NCBI GenBank assembly: GCA_021234155.1
Contig: JAJEKV010000005.1
Coordinates: 27,618,689 to 27,682,688, forward strand
Reading direction: 5' to 3'
From: Isoetes taiwanensis
Taxonomy: Eukaryota; Streptophyta; Lycopodiopsida; Isoetales; Isoetaceae
Length of the DNA: 64,000 nt
The translations under genes were made by a program, and so were the position numbers. The notes beneath the pieces are model-generated. The model did not search any database and was not told where the DNA came from. It saw only the letters and a list, made by a program, of their open reading frames with translations. Numbering within the stretch: position 1 is the first letter of the stretch; the number at the start of each line of letters is the position of its first letter. This document shows, piece after piece, positions 1-12,199 of this stretch.

Positions 1-977
1 TTAGATATGCCAATTAGATCTCCATGATTTCATATCTTTGTATAATAATAGCATATGTATATGAGGTGGAAATAAGGAAAAACCTATTTTATTTTCTGTT
101 AGGAGGACCATTTGAGACCCCATATTTTTTCTAATGAACTCGGTTAAGAATTAACTTAACCTAACTGTTAAGTGAGAAAAGGATAGCAATCTAGTTAAGT
201 TATTTATTTTTTATGCGAATATGGTATATTCCCTGTTGCCTCTAGAGTAGCTTGAGGATTCAAAAGCTTCTTGGATTGCCTCCACTCAAGGGACAATTCA
301 TTAGAATCGAATTCAATTGAGGGCTAGTTTTGGTAACTTGGAGCATATTTTGTGCATATCTGAACACTAAAGACTAGACTTTGTGGTTTTTTTGGGGTAG
401 TGGAAAACATTTTTTAGATTTTTTTAGGGAGTGTGTACCTACAACTTTTCCTTTCTAATGCCAAGAAAAATGTAACACCTACCATAAATAATTAGACATC
501 AAAATTTAGGATCAAATAGAGAGAGAAAAAAATAGAGACAGAGAAACAATATCGAAAATATGGAAAGAGAAGAGATAGAAAATAAACCATGTATCTCTTC
601 ATGGATTATTGGTTTCTGTCACATTTAAGGCCTAATGGTTAATCGTCACAGTTTCAAAGACTAAGTACTTGAGATATATTTAACTTAGTGGCATCTCTTA
701 ACTAAAAGTGAGAAACGAACATAGTTATCTCTAACCTAACAAAGCCTCTTAACTACTAGTGCGAAGCTCCAGTTCATTGTTAATGTTAGGTTAAGTTGAT
801 TTTATGAATTTACCCTAAGGGATCTCCAACAAATCTAGTGGGAATGTATATCTTCGTCATCCGTTAAGTTAGCCTTAACTTAACGACCTTAATGGAAAAG
901 CATAATCTCTTTTCGATTAAGTTAGAAGATAACCAACCGGTTAAATTAACTTAACTTAATGGCGAGTGGGAAAAGGC
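1..977 (+). mobile_element. Right-hand part of a PIF/Harbinger-related element
   Basis: The last 30 or so bases (about 945-975) carry the motif TTAATGGCGAGTGGGAAA, the same terminal sequence that ends the complete element at 9,949. Short stretches inside (a GGATTCAAAAG segment near 256 and a GGGATCTCCAACAA segment near 818) resemble sequences in the left part of that element. TTAAGTTAA-type motifs are scattered through the region. The left end must lie before the window. The terminus reads GGCCGCC rather than GGCCC and no TAA duplication follows, so the end is altered. No coding sequence is visible. Family membership is inferred from terminal similarity only. Confidence 0.45.
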
Positions 978-1249
978 CGCCCTTTCGGGTTTTCGAGGAA
1001 AACCCTAATGAGAAATGGTCGCCAACAACCTTGAATATGTTGCCTGGAGAACCGAACCGCGAACCCAAAAATAGCAGGACCCCAGAAGACGGCGTAAAAC
1101 CTGCAAGCAACGCAAAGAACCCTAAAAAACACCCGTGAATGGTTAGAGAAATCAAACATGCATGGCAGTGACGAGGCAAGCCACACAACAACAAGCCCCC
1201 AACGATATGAGTGAGGAAAACATATGAAAAAGAACATAGCAAAAAAGGA

Positions 1250-1479
1250 GATAGCATCGCCCATAGGATGGAGAAAAGCGTCACCCAATGGGTGGAAAAT
1301 AATCATGTGAAAAGAAATATGCGTCACCCTCGAGGTGGAAATAAACAGCATCACCCGCAGGCGAAGATAGCATCATCCTTAGGGTGGAGAAAAGCGTCAC
1401 TCAACGGGTGGAGAACAATCATGTGAAAAGAAATATGCGTCACCCTCGAGGTGGAAATAAACAGCATCACCCGCAGGTG
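1250..1479. repeat. Tandem repeat, 116-bp period, two copies plus a distant third
   Basis: GATAGCATC starts at 1250 and again at 1366, giving a 116-bp period. The sequence from AATCATGTGAAAAGAAATAT to the ACCCGCAGG end is almost identical in both units. A third, more diverged unit starts at 2061. Open frames running through the repeat reflect its lack of stops, not coding. Confidence 0.8.
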
Positions 1480-1617
1480 GCGAATAATGCGGCATGATGC
1501 CGAAAAGAAGAAAAACATTAGTATAGCAACACCCAAGGTGAATAACAACAAAGAGTGCATGAACAAACATATGTGAAAAAACGACGTGCACCCCTAACAA
1601 GCAGGGCGGGAAGGGAG

Positions 1618-1752
1618 GGAAGCAATGAGAATGGAAGAAGTGCGGCTGTGAGAAGACGCTGATAACCGGTCCCGAATGGAGAAGAGCCTTATATAATGGC
1701 TCGTCCCTGCCCAGAATGACGATCCGATGGCTCGGATTGATGCGATTCTGGG
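1618..1752. repeat. Dispersed repeat with TATA-like box, copy 1 (copy 2 at 30,826-30,957)
   Basis: About 130 bp, beginning GAAGCAATGAGAATGG and ending GGCTCGGAT, recurs in the same orientation 29 kb downstream with only a handful of differences. It contains CCTTATATAATGGCTCG, which looks like a TATA box with a start-site context. The two copies could be parts of LTRs or promoters of the same element family flanking the nested block. I could not define LTR ends around either copy. Confidence 0.75.
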
Positions 1753-2289
1753 AAGGGACTCGCAAGAGACACAAAACCGGTCGACTACCAGAGAATTTCC
1801 TAAACTATAAGCCCAGCTGCCACGAAACCTCCAAGTGTTGAGTCGGGTCACGAAGCACGTAGCGAGAGTGAGAAGAAGAGGAGCCAAATTTAACCGCGGA
1901 GGCGCGAGAAGAATTGGAACATATAGAAGGCACCCATTAGCGGTTAAGGAGAACAAGAACGTGCATGACGGTGAAGCGGCAAGCTGCACAACAACAAGCA
2001 CTCAAATCAATGTGAACGATTAGTAATGAGGAAAAAATCAACAATACATGAAAAAGAGAAGATAGCATCACCTGGAGGATGGAGAAAAAACGTCAACCAA
2101 CGGATGGAAGAAAAAACATGATAAATAGAAATTTGCGTCACCATCAAGGTGGAAATAAACAGCACCACCCACCAAAAATGGTCCAATAGAAACCCATGTC
2201 ACAAAATTGCAATGGAGTGCCAAACGCAATATTTGGCACATCCAGACATAGTTAAATAGCAAAGATGATGTCTAATGATAGTACAATGC

Positions 2290-2457
2290 ACAATGATAGC
2301 ACAATGCACTGTGAAAAAAGAGCTCGACAGCTAGCTAGAAATGAATTCCCCGGCAAATGATGCATAATGATAGCACAATGCAAATGCACAATGAGAGCAC
2401 AATGTACAGTGAAAAAAGATCTCAACAACCAGCGAGAAATGAATTCTCCAAGACAAC
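2290..2457. repeat. Local duplication, ~100-bp period
   Basis: The stretch ATAGCACAATG...GTGAAAAAAGA...AGAAATGAATTC occurs at about 2290-2355 and again at about 2390-2457 with several substitutions. It lies in a patch rich in AGCACAATGCA motifs. No coding potential is seen. Confidence 0.65.
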
Positions 2458-2740
2458 TAGAATTAGGCAGGACTAGCACCCTGCACAAAAATAGAATGCG
2501 CCCAAGATAATACCTCATGCACAATAACTCAATTCCAATATAAAGGAAGAAGGTATATAAAGGAACAAACGATATGCCTAGTCTGCCAAAATGAAAAGAT
2601 CAAACTACGAACCTGAAATGTCAACCACATCCAATAACATAAAAAGCAACTTCTCTAAGCTGACCAGATGCATGACAAACACCAACATAATGATCAATCT
2701 CCGAGCAATATCAAGAAAAAAAATGAGGTAGCATTGGGCT

Positions 2741-4866
2741 CGTAGGATGAGGCAGCCCCTTGTTTTTCTTAAGCTGGATTTTGCCAAGGCTTATGACAGT
2801 GTTAGCTGGCAGTTCTTGGAAGATATGATGCAGGCCTTTGGGTGCGGACCTAGTTTCAGGGAAACGGTTATGAAGCTGCACGTGTCTGCTAGGGCGACAG
2901 TGTGGTGTCAGGGTGAGACCTCTTCAATCTTCTCTGTGGGCCGAGGCATTAGGCAGGGATGTCCGTTGGCCCCCTTCCTGTTCACTATAGTGGCAGAAGC
3001 TCTCTCGCAGCTTTTTCAGGTGGCAGTTGCTGACAATGTGGTGCAAGGTCTCCGCATGGATGATGGGTCACAACAGGTTTGCAATCAATTTGCGGATGAT
3101 ACATTCCTCTTTCTTCATGCAGATGAGTCCAATCTCCGGCGCACCAAGAATATTTTGGATGCCTTTTCTTTAGCTTCGTGGTGCTTGCTTAACCGGGAAG
3201 TGCTTTCGGCCATGTGGGTACTTGGAGGAACCTCCTCCCGCGTGGTTGAGTCGGGTTTCCACGGGCTCTTACACCGCCATACACGGTACCGCCAAACTGT
3301 TAGGCATACCATTTGGCTTGGACATTAATGCTAGGGCAATTTGGGCGAGACATTTACGAATCTTAAGCAGCATCTGAACTGGTGGAGGGGAAGTAAACTC
3401 ACCATGGCTGGTAGGATTCTGGTAGCCAAGTCAGTGCTCTGTAGCACTCATGTTTACGCAGCCTCCTGCATACTTGCGCCAGAAAGTGTGGTTAAGGAGT
3501 TGGATGACATCATTCGCAATTTTGTTTGGGGAGGAAATGAGGAGGGGGCTACACCAAGGTCGCATGGTGGAAGTGTGTGTGTGTCAAAGCGGGGGGGCTT
3601 AGGTATGCTTGATGTGTCCTTGCACACGAAGGTTCTGGTGTCGAAATTCATCTGGCAGTTGTTGCAGGAGCAACAATCCCCAGGATTGGCTCTGTTGGCA
3701 CAGTCGCTTTGCCACTCTATTGTGTTTAGGAAGCCAGCAATTCCGGGCTCAGTTGCCGTGGGCTCTGTTTGAGGATTTGCGGCCATTCCCTCATGCTTCG
3801 CCTTTTCTTAAAGGTCTCCTCAAGGCCTGGAAGGTGGTCAAGGTTCTCTTTTCATTGGACCCTAGCAGGTGTATGGTAGCCTCATCGCCCTTTCTTTGGG
3901 TACCCTTAGATTCTGCATCTCCCTTGGCCTCTTCCCTACATCCAGGTACTCAGCGCCGATGGATTGCTGCAGGGGTAACATCCATCCGTGACTGGTATTG
4001 GGAGGGTCATCTGGCGCCGTGGGAGTTTTTTAGGGATCAATTTCGCCTTCAGCGCTGGGACATTCGGACTTGGGCCAGGACTTGGGCCAGAATTGCGAAT
4101 GCTATTCCATTGCAGTTGTCTTCTCAAGTCAATCGCGTTTGGAAGTCGCATAGTGGACTTGATGCATCTCAGTTTGTAGCATCGGCTTATGGGCTTCTAG
4201 CGCTTCAGGACACATTGCCGCCTTCGGATAAGTGACCACTTAAGCTTCCAGGGAGTAAGTGGCCCGCCATGTGGAAGTGGGCGTGGAATACATTGCCTCC
4301 TCCTAAAATCTGTACCCTTTTATGGCAGATCTTGCACCGTAGCCTCAGGGTGAATGTCCGAGTACATAGGTTCAAGCCTCAGGTAGCGGAAACATGCCCT
4401 CTATGTGGGAGGCGCCGTGAGACCATTGAGCACTGCTTTGTCCTATGCACAGAGGTAGGGGCAGCTTGGTCCTGGGTGAGAGCCCTCTTTGGGTCTTCAC
4501 TGTGCAGTCAGAAGCTTCTCATGGGAGTCTTTCCTAGCAGTTGGTCAGTGGCCAAGCAGCAGGCGTTCCATTTATGCAGAGCTTGGCTTCTGTGGTTGAT
4601 TTGGAAAAGACGGAGAGCGAAGGTCTTTCAGAATGCAGTGCTTAGCCCTTTTCGGTTGGTTCCGATCTTGAGGCATAAGTTGTGGCAGGCTTACCAAGTC
4701 TCAAGCTTGTCTGGCACAGTTACGCGGGAAATTTGGTCGATATTCTTACAGATTGTGAATCATGATGGGCACTTCATTTCTTAGCACCACACTTATCATT
4801 TTACTTGATCACATTCTAGTGGTTTAATATATTCCTATATTCTTCAAAAAAAAAAAAAAAAAAAAA
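2741..4866 (+). mobile_element. 5'-truncated LINE (L1-type) retrotransposon with poly(A) tail
   Basis: The element starts abruptly inside the reverse transcriptase domain, so the endonuclease and first ORF are missing, as expected from incomplete target-primed reverse transcription. It runs through RT and zf-RVT regions, a short 3' UTR and a 21-bp A tract at 4846-4866. I could not identify a convincing target-site duplication, so the 5' boundary is approximate. Confidence 0.85.
2747..4784 (+). pseudogene. LINE ORF2 remnant: reverse transcriptase and zf-RVT domain, frameshifted
   Basis: The product would be a non-LTR retrotransposon polyprotein that copies its own RNA at a nicked target. The reading frame opens at FLKLDFAKAYDSVSW (first catalytic Asp region of RT), continues with GIRQGCPLAP and the catalytic FADD motif (FADDTFLFL), then a thumb-like part (LKQHLNWWRGSKLTMAGR). 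The C-terminal zinc-binding zf-RVT region has CPLCGRRRETIEHCF, a CxxC-Hx4C pattern. The frame is broken at least between about 3200 and 3345, near 3745, and by a stop before 4269. Only roughly the last 680 codons of a normally 1,200-codon or longer ORF remain. It is inactive. Identity as a plant LINE is secure; the subfamily is not determined. Confidence 0.9.
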
Positions 4867-7287
4867 GAAGTCCAAAGCAGAGAGGTTCATAAGGTCTGTG
4901 AAATGGTTTGGAGCAAGATTAGGAGAGCGAAGGTGCTACGGTCTGGTTCAGGTTAGCAGAGGAGAAATGTGAGGTGACGTGAGAAGACAAATAATACCAT
5001 ATGCTTAAAAGCCGTGAATAAAGGCCCCAAGATGAATCATACATTTGCAAACGAGGGACGAGATTGAGGAAGAGAATGTAGACATGTTATATAGCACCAA
5101 TCAAAAGGAAGGTCAAGAAGGAAATTGAGATGAAAGTTAATGCGGATCACAACGCAAAGCGAACAAAAATGAGGCTTAAGTAGTCAAAAGTGAGGTTATG
5201 GCCAATGAGAAGGAGGATATGGAGGTCAAAAGTGCCAAGGTTGGGGTGGAGTGCAAGGAGGTTAGCCATATGGTAGAAAAGGACAAATGAAAACATAATG
5301 GCTAGGTAAAATGACATATTATTAATAAAGCGAGTGCCATATACATATGGTCTGCTATTACAAGCAAAAGAAGTAATGGACATGATAAATGGACCAAAAA
5401 CACAGTGACAACGTGAAGTGACATATTAGTAGTAAAGCTATCCATGGAAAGTGTCAGCTACTAGAGAAGAGTGAATTGAGGTGTTAATTGTAGACAAAGT
5501 GGAGACGAAAAACGTAGATGGCTAGGGCAGATGCACTGCTTCTCGTGAATGAGGTCAAATCAATCGAATGGTTAAGAGGCCTATGTAGAAATAGACAAGC
5601 GAACAAAACGATAGAAATCAAGGTTGAGGTTTGGGGCAAAGGAGCAGAAATCAAAGTCAAAACTAACTGAGATTGAACTCTGGTAGAAGGATATGAATAG
5701 ATGCATGAAAACAAGCAAAGGCCAAGTCAAAATCGAAAAGGGCAAGATTGAGATCATATCAAGAACACAGCGAATGTCAGGGCCAAATCGAAGAGGAGAT
5801 TCAAAGTAAGCAAAAAAATGCAAAGAGACAAGTCACAAAGAAAATATAATGTAGCGTAGTATCAAATGAGAGCATAATGATAGAGAATCAATATCTTGAG
5901 AATATTTAAACGCAAAAGCAAAAGGGCAAAGACATATGTAAATGATGATGCAATAGTGTGATAAGTATCCAAATATTCCGCAACTCATAAGAAATATATA
6001 AACATATAAAATATAACCCACTCAAAAACTAAAGGTGCAGCACACCCGGATCGGGTTCAAAGACATAATGTATATCCATAAGCCAAACAAAAAATGCAAA
6101 GAAATATGTCCAGAAAAACAATAACAATATGCCGATTGTCATAATCATCAAATCCCAATGCACAAGAATAGAAATATCATGTAACTAGAAATCGAAAATT
6201 GAAAGGCAAAAAGTGCACAAGTCCCACCATATGGCAGATCACCATGTCTGTAGAAAAACTGACCCAAGGTAGATGACAGAGGTGACCTCCCGACGATGTG
6301 CAGAACTTGCAACTGATGAAGATGCCCATGTCACAAATCATATCCTTCCAAGAATGACAAACCAACAACTAGTAACAAGATTAGAGAAGATATCTCCAAC
6401 AATACATGGCATGACGATGCCCCAAGAAGTGTCAAAGAGAGATTAACAATGCAATTTGAGCTCGAAAAATCGAGCACAAAGGAAACTTTCAAACCTAGGA
6501 AAGCACCACCATCAGGAACTCAAGAAAATCAGCGAATTGTAAATCACATAGTCGTCACATAGAAGCAAAGGCAAGGTCGTCACTCGAACTCCTGCACTAG
6601 TAAAAAATGTAGAAAAGACAAATCATATAGGAAAACAATATCGTGAATGACCAAAATGGCATACTATATAGACATGCCCAAAACCATATAAAACTTAAAG
6701 ATAAAGATAGAGGTGCTAAGCCCCAAACAATATAAATTGAGGGCCTCCAGATGTCGAGACACAAAAACTCCCACCAAATGGCAAGCACAAAAAAACCCTC
6801 AGGAGCAATATGAGAACGTATAAGTTTGTTTCCATATCCAAATTGTACATATGACAAGAATTGAAAGCATCCATATAATATGAATGCAAGTCATTAACCA
6901 TATTCACCCCTTTATGTTTCAAAATAAAATACACATGCAAAAATACATCTCACGAAAAAACATTCCAATTATTAATCCGTAACCATACTCAAACGAAGTA
7001 ATGCCAAGAAATATGGATAGAAAAACAATAGCCTAAAGCAAGTCAATGTAATCATTGAAAGAAGCAAACCTAGAACGGATACCTCACCTGGGCCTCAACT
7101 TGTATAAAAACGCGACAAATGATGTATGCCCCAAGTCCGAATCAAACAAGTCAAAAACCACAGTCCCTATGGCAAGAGCCTGGACTAAGGAGAAGATAAC
7201 AAAATAAGATACAGAATGTACAATAGTGGATGGAATGACGTGAGGGAGTCATGGAAACAAGAGGAGAACATCCCCCTATTGACCTAA
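4867..7287. other. Intergenic, no gene seen
   Basis: This A-rich stretch has frequent stops on all frames and no recognisable domain. Motifs such as AAAGTCAAAACT and CAAATGAGAGCATAATGATAG recur loosely, suggesting decayed non-coding transposon DNA. I see no LTRs or terminal inverted repeats inside it. Confidence 0.5.
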
Positions 7288-7290
7288 TAA

Positions 7291-9949
7291 GGGCCATTTC
7301 CCACTCGCCATTAAGTTAAGTTAGCTTAACTATTTGGTTACCTTGCAAAGAACATGAGCCAGCCAGACAAAGCTCATGTTGCTTCTGTTAATGGAACATT
7401 GTCCACGAATGCCCAACAATGACGGACAAATGTATAAACGGATAAGGGAGAGAGTATATGACAGGGCTACATGTTAGCTATTGGATTTAGAAACACGAAA
7501 CAAAGTTGAGATGGTATATCGATGATTTTAACTCCCCTTAACCGAAATAATAGGATGTCGTTTGAAGGATTCAAAAGTTTCCTGAAAGTTGGAACGTCTT
7601 AATGCTTGCTGGAGTCTAACTATCAGGGTCTAACTATCAGAGGGACGTTGTTGGAGATCCCTAGTTCTAACAGTTCATATGATACAAATATTCTGCAGCA
7701 ACAGATACATCACATGACTTAGCTGTATTTTGGGGTTACACATAGCTGAAACAGATGGAGTGCAGTCCTAAGACCTTTGCAGTAGAAGCTATTTCAATAC
7801 AGAATGGTAAAGCCATGTGCAAATAATGATTTGGTGTTTACATACCTGATTTGAAGTCTCTATTGAATACATTCGGGCAGACATGATCTTCAAATAAGGA
7901 CCAAAAGACCAGAGCAATACTAGGGATTCTGATAACGGTTGCTGGGTTGGCCAATACTTCTAGTAATGCTAAAAGTTTTCGCATGCAGAACTAAAAAGAG
8001 GTCTTTCATATCTTCATTCAAACAAATTAAAAATATAACGGATGAACACCATAAGAAGCTTCTTATTGGTCTTCTTGTCCAGCTTCTGCGAGATGGCTTT
8101 GGAGGCATGTAGATGCCCTTGAAGATGATATTAAGAGGTGGATTTGCTTCTGATATACCTATGCATGCCTATACTTGGCATTTTACAGTTTATATGCAAT
8201 TGATAACATAAGCTATGACTACTGTTATCAAATGAAATACTATCGAGGTACGTCCAATCTTTCGCCTTGCTGTTGCAATGGTCTTAAAGTTCTTGTTGAA
8301 GTCCCTTTGCTGTTGCAACTTTTCTTGCTCAATCTCCAACATTGCTTCAACCTGTTCCTTTCGCTCTTCTTTTGTTTTTGCCAAAGCTTCTATCAAGTTG
8401 TTGTTTGCTTCTAATATAGTGGCAACCATTGTATTTCCAAAAGTTTTTCTCCTTCTTCCAGATGAGCCCGCCTCTCCATTGCCGTGTGAATGATGCTCAA
8501 TTGTTTGGCCAATATCCAATGGCTTCTTCACACTTGTATCAACCAGATTAGGTGGATTCACATTCGGCCTTGAAGATTGAAATGAGTCCATGGCATCAAA
8601 TATGACATGATGCAAATTTGGAAGCTTTCGTTGCTTTCTTTCATCACTTGAAAGAGAAAAGAAATCGGGATTTCCCGTGTGCTTCTGAAAATCTTTTACT
8701 GTTTTGTAATCCCCAATCAGATTTTCCCACTTGTTTCTACAACCTTCTCCATCCCTATCATTGTAGCCATGTTGTTGCATCTCATCGGCTATCTTCTTCC
8801 ACTTTAGATTAGCATACTCCATCTTCTCCCTAGAATGTTTCTGCTCATACATCAACCACTCCCTCTTCCTCAATTCAACAAGCAACAATGCTTCATCAAG
8901 CTGCCAATTTCTACATCTCTTTCTCTTTCCACTTGCATTTGGAGATGGATCGGTCATAGCAACCTCAGTTTCTTGCAATTCTTTCTCTTCTTCATCAATC
9001 TTTTGCTGTGATTGCAAAACTTCTTCGCAAATAAGGCAATGCAACCATATTATGCATGCATGTATTAAATAAAATAAAAACAAAGAAAGTACCTGTGTAT
9101 TATGTATGCCAAATTGCTCGTAATTCAAGAGATTGAATCAAGATTTACAACCTGCAATAGGAACAATAATTATGATGATGCAATCAAACTGTCTGTACCA
9201 AATAGAGCTAAAAACATCCTTACATTCTATATGTTTTGAGATTATAAACTTAACATCTTCTAATGCACTAAACTATGTGTACCAAATCGAACTAAGAATA
9301 TCCATACATTCCATATATTGTGCCAAAGAGCTTGATAGAATCAGAATTTTGCATCATAGAATCAGAATTTTGCATCGTGCTAATGAGTCACCAACATAAA
9401 AAACTTTCTTTATTTGCTATATTTAGATAATGTCTCGCTTGTTTAAGCTTGTTTTATAGGTAAGAATCTAAACCGGATCATAGAAAAATGTATTACTGAA
9501 ACACACCTCGTTATCTGCGGCATTATTGAAATAGGCTTCCTTATTTCCAGATTTATTTGAACCTTCGGGAGACCACGTCATTGCCATTGTTACAAGGAAT
9601 ATGGCTTCCTCCCTTCGCCATTGTCGGACGTTTCAGAGCTAGCAGGTGGAAAGCTTTCCCATTTCGTATAGTTACGTTAATGCATGTTAAGGCTTAACCA
9701 AAAAAATAAAAATTAAATCGACCTCCTAAGGTCACTTTAAGTTTACATTATTTCGGTTAAGGAAAAAAAAAATTCAGTTAAAATTTTAATTTAACTATGA
9801 CTAGTATGAAAGTCATTTTTCTTAAGTTAATTATAACCAGAACTTAACCAAAAGCTAACTTAACTAGCATATCTTAAGGGTCAGTGGGAAATCAACATTC
9901 AGTTATATACCCTATTTAACCTAACTTAATGGCGAGTGGGAAATGGCCC
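7291..9949. mobile_element. PIF/Harbinger-type DNA transposon, transposase not seen
   Basis: Both termini carry the inverted repeat GGGCCATTTCCCACTCGCC followed by ATTAAGTTA; about 28 bp match before the first mismatch. The trinucleotide TAA directly flanks both ends (7288-7290 and 9950-9952), the TWA-type duplication typical of PIF/Harbinger. These elements normally encode a DDE transposase and a Myb-like protein. Here only the Myb/trihelix gene is visible, on the minus strand. The remaining 1.7 kb has no frame resembling a DDE_Tnp_4 domain, so the element appears non-autonomous. The subterminal DNA is rich in TTAAGTTAA/TTAACTTAA motifs. Confidence 0.85.
8190..8957 (-). CDS. Myb/SANT-like (trihelix) DNA-binding protein of a PIF/Harbinger element
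   Basis: The predicted protein has a basic start (GKRKRCRNWQLDEALLL) leading into a trihelix/Myb_DNA-bind_4-like domain with conserved tryptophans (NWQLDEALL, KWKKIADEM, CRNKWENLIGDYK). A Ser/Pro-rich linker follows, with a basic GRRRKTF patch, then a C-terminal coiled coil rich in Glu and Lys (about the last 80 residues). In PIF/Harbinger and Ping-type elements such a second protein binds the subterminal DNA and helps the transposase; that role is inferred here. I chose the Met at 8957 because the upstream open frame (to 9128) reads like intron or leader and has a possible acceptor near 9000. The extreme C-terminus may also be intron read-through. About 255 residues, uninterrupted. A host trihelix factor is the alternative, but the TIRs around it argue for the transposon. 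Confidence 0.75.
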   Translation of the reverse strand: MTDPSPNASGKRKRCRNWQLDEALLLVELRKREWLMYEQKHSREKMEYANLKWKKIADEMQQHGYNDRDGEGCRNKWENLIGDYKTVKDFQKHTGNPDFFSLSSDERKQRKLPNLHHVIFDAMDSFQSSRPNVNPPNLVDTSVKKPLDIGQTIEHHSHGNGEAGSSGRRRKTFGNTMVATILEANNNLIEALAKTKEERKEQVEAMLEIEQEKLQQQRDFNKNFKTIATARRKIGRTSIVFHLITVVIAYVINCI

Positions 9950-9952
9950 TAA

Positions 9953-12187
9953 AAATGAAAAAGGCCACAAAGGAACTTCCTCTAGAAAAATGTCTCAACA
10001 AATAATTGTCGACATCGACGATTCGAGAATTCTGAAGCGAGAACGCCCAACCCTATAAGTCCAACTTTACACAAACCTTCTGCCAAGTTTATAATCAGCA
10101 CATATCCACCAAGGATCAAACCCAGAATGATGGATGATGATAAGGTAAACTGCAATTAAATGCCCACCGAATGTAAAACCAAGCATAAGTCCAGATGCAA
10201 AAATTGATATTTAGGACATGCATATAAGAAATTTGGTCTAAAATAAACTTGATGTATTGATCAAGGCGAAGAAACCCATAGAAATATGTGAATGAGCCTG
10301 GAAAGCAACGTGTAAAAAAGTGAAGTGCGTAAGTGACGTAAAGCATGAGAGCAACAACTTAGATCACAATGAAAGTAAACTTGCAAAGATTAATATTAGG
10401 ACCAAATTAGGCTAATATGGGCAAATACCAGATAAGAAATCAAGTATACCATCTCCCGGATTAGCATGCCACAAAGGACCGAATGCACTGTATAAGTAAA
10501 AACAATTTACACTTGCAAAAGGACATCGTATAAAAAACACACTGCAAATTACTAATTGAAACCCTGCCAAGGCACCCCATGTTCTAAACAAAAGTCCTGG
10601 CATGATTAATAATAAATAACAATTGTAGGCAAACCATGGGTTAGAAAAGATGAATGTCCAACAATAAATGAGGCCGCAAAGTCCCAAAAAAGATCACGTG
10701 GCTATTGAATCCAAACAATGACTTGGGAATTATACATTCTCGGAATGCAATTCAAATCTACTAGACCCTGGTAAGAGCTACCCAAATTTGAATTATTAAG
10801 GAAAATGGTAGCATATGGCGGTCATGTAATTATCAAAACATGAAGCACCATTATCAAATGATGCAGGAATAAGAATAAATGAGTATTATACGAGGTGAGT
10901 GGACTAAGCACAATGAATAGAGAAACGAAGTATGAAGAAGTGTGGGTGGAGCAAGCTAAATCCAATAACACTGCAGGAATTATAAATCTACTAAAACCTT
11001 GGTGTCACCCCATAGTGAAGTACGTTAGCAGATGAAGGCCATTTATATTATCAAAACATGAACGCGCATTATGAGCAGATGAGTAGGACACACGATTAAC
11101 AATTTCGACTGGGTTAATAAAAGGTGCAAAAACAACAATACACAATTAAGTCCCAAGGCTGGTAAATAGTTGCAAGAAGATTAACAAACTAGAAGGGATA
11201 CAGGGTGACTGTATCCCTCCAAGATAAAGCAGCAAATTGAACAAATGGAGAAACGATGAAGCCGGCCGGATTAGGGAGAAAAAAGAACAGGCCAGATCGA
11301 GGATGGCAGAACTGATTACGTCCAGTCTTGAGACTGAGCTTCTGAGTAAGCTGCAGCCTGAGAACATCTACTGTTAGGCTTCTGAGCAAACTGAAGCATG
11401 AGAGCTCTGGGCCTCCTGATGCAAGAATCGCAGAGCAAAAGAGATGATGGAAAAGCGAGAAAAGGTCAGACAAAGGAAGGAAATTTGTAAGCTGGAAATA
11501 GGCTGGGCGATGACGCCGAAGACAGCAGATTAGAGGCGACGAAATTGAGCTGAGAATGAGCTTCGACTCCGGAAGAACTGGCCGAGTTGGGTGGATCGAA
11601 CAGAGCCAAGAAGATCGGTTAAGCTGGATTTCGTAGCAAAACTGCACAAGAATTGGAACTACCAAGCAAATCCGAGAAGTCTGTGCTGTCGTATGCCTTT
11701 GGCCCCTTGTGAACTGCATAAAATCCAGTGGACCGGAATTGTGGTATCCCGAAGTGAACCGAATCTGGCAGAAATGAATCTAGCCAGGTAGGCACAAAGG
11801 GGTTAGAGATGCAGAGCCATGGAATCGAGTTTTGGCGGCTGGGCAGATCCGACTGAATTCCGGCTTTGTTAGACAAAAAACCAGAAGGAGATGACAGAAA
11901 ACTGTTAAAGAGAATGGAAAAAACAGTAAGATCGTTACCAATAAGTAGCCGAAACTTTTGCTTTGGAGCTCTCCCCAACTTGCAGATGCACAGATCGATG
12001 CAACAGTCTTCCCTCCTGCAATAGCCCAGATAAACCCAGGCAATCTCTTCCCTTTGAGAAAACGACAAAAGATCCAGAAGAGCGTGGCATCCAAATCCAA
12101 TCGACCTCCGTATACAATCGGCAGCAACCTCTGTGGCCTCTGTGACATGGATGTGTGCAACTTCCCCGCCTGCAAGATATGGACAAA
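9953..12187. other. Non-coding DNA between the Harbinger and CACTA elements
   Basis: No domain is recognisable. From about 11,150 to 12,187 the base composition rises and long minus-strand frames overlap in several registers, which is typical of stop-poor non-coding DNA. No LTR, TIR or tandem structure is apparent. Confidence 0.45.
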
Positions 12188-12199
12188 CACTACAAGGGA

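Larger units (their letters stand above)
1131..2178. repeat. Two diverged copies of a ~240-bp segment about 800 bp apart
   Basis: A segment at about 1131-1364 is repeated in the same orientation at about 1931-2178. Both copies carry a GCAAGC-CACAACAACAAGC stretch, then a GAGGAAAA stretch, then the GATAGCATC...GGTGGAAATAAACAGCA module. The copies differ by many substitutions, so the duplication is old. Nothing in it reads as a gene. Confidence 0.7.

Noticed and set aside
946-1354. Minus-strand hydrophobic frames of 112-132 codons
   Set aside because: They overlap in different registers and run through the Harbinger terminus and tandem repeats; no homology recognised.
2700-2745. Target-site duplication for the LINE
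   Set aside because: No direct repeat of convincing length was found between the 5' junction and the sequence after the poly(A) tract.
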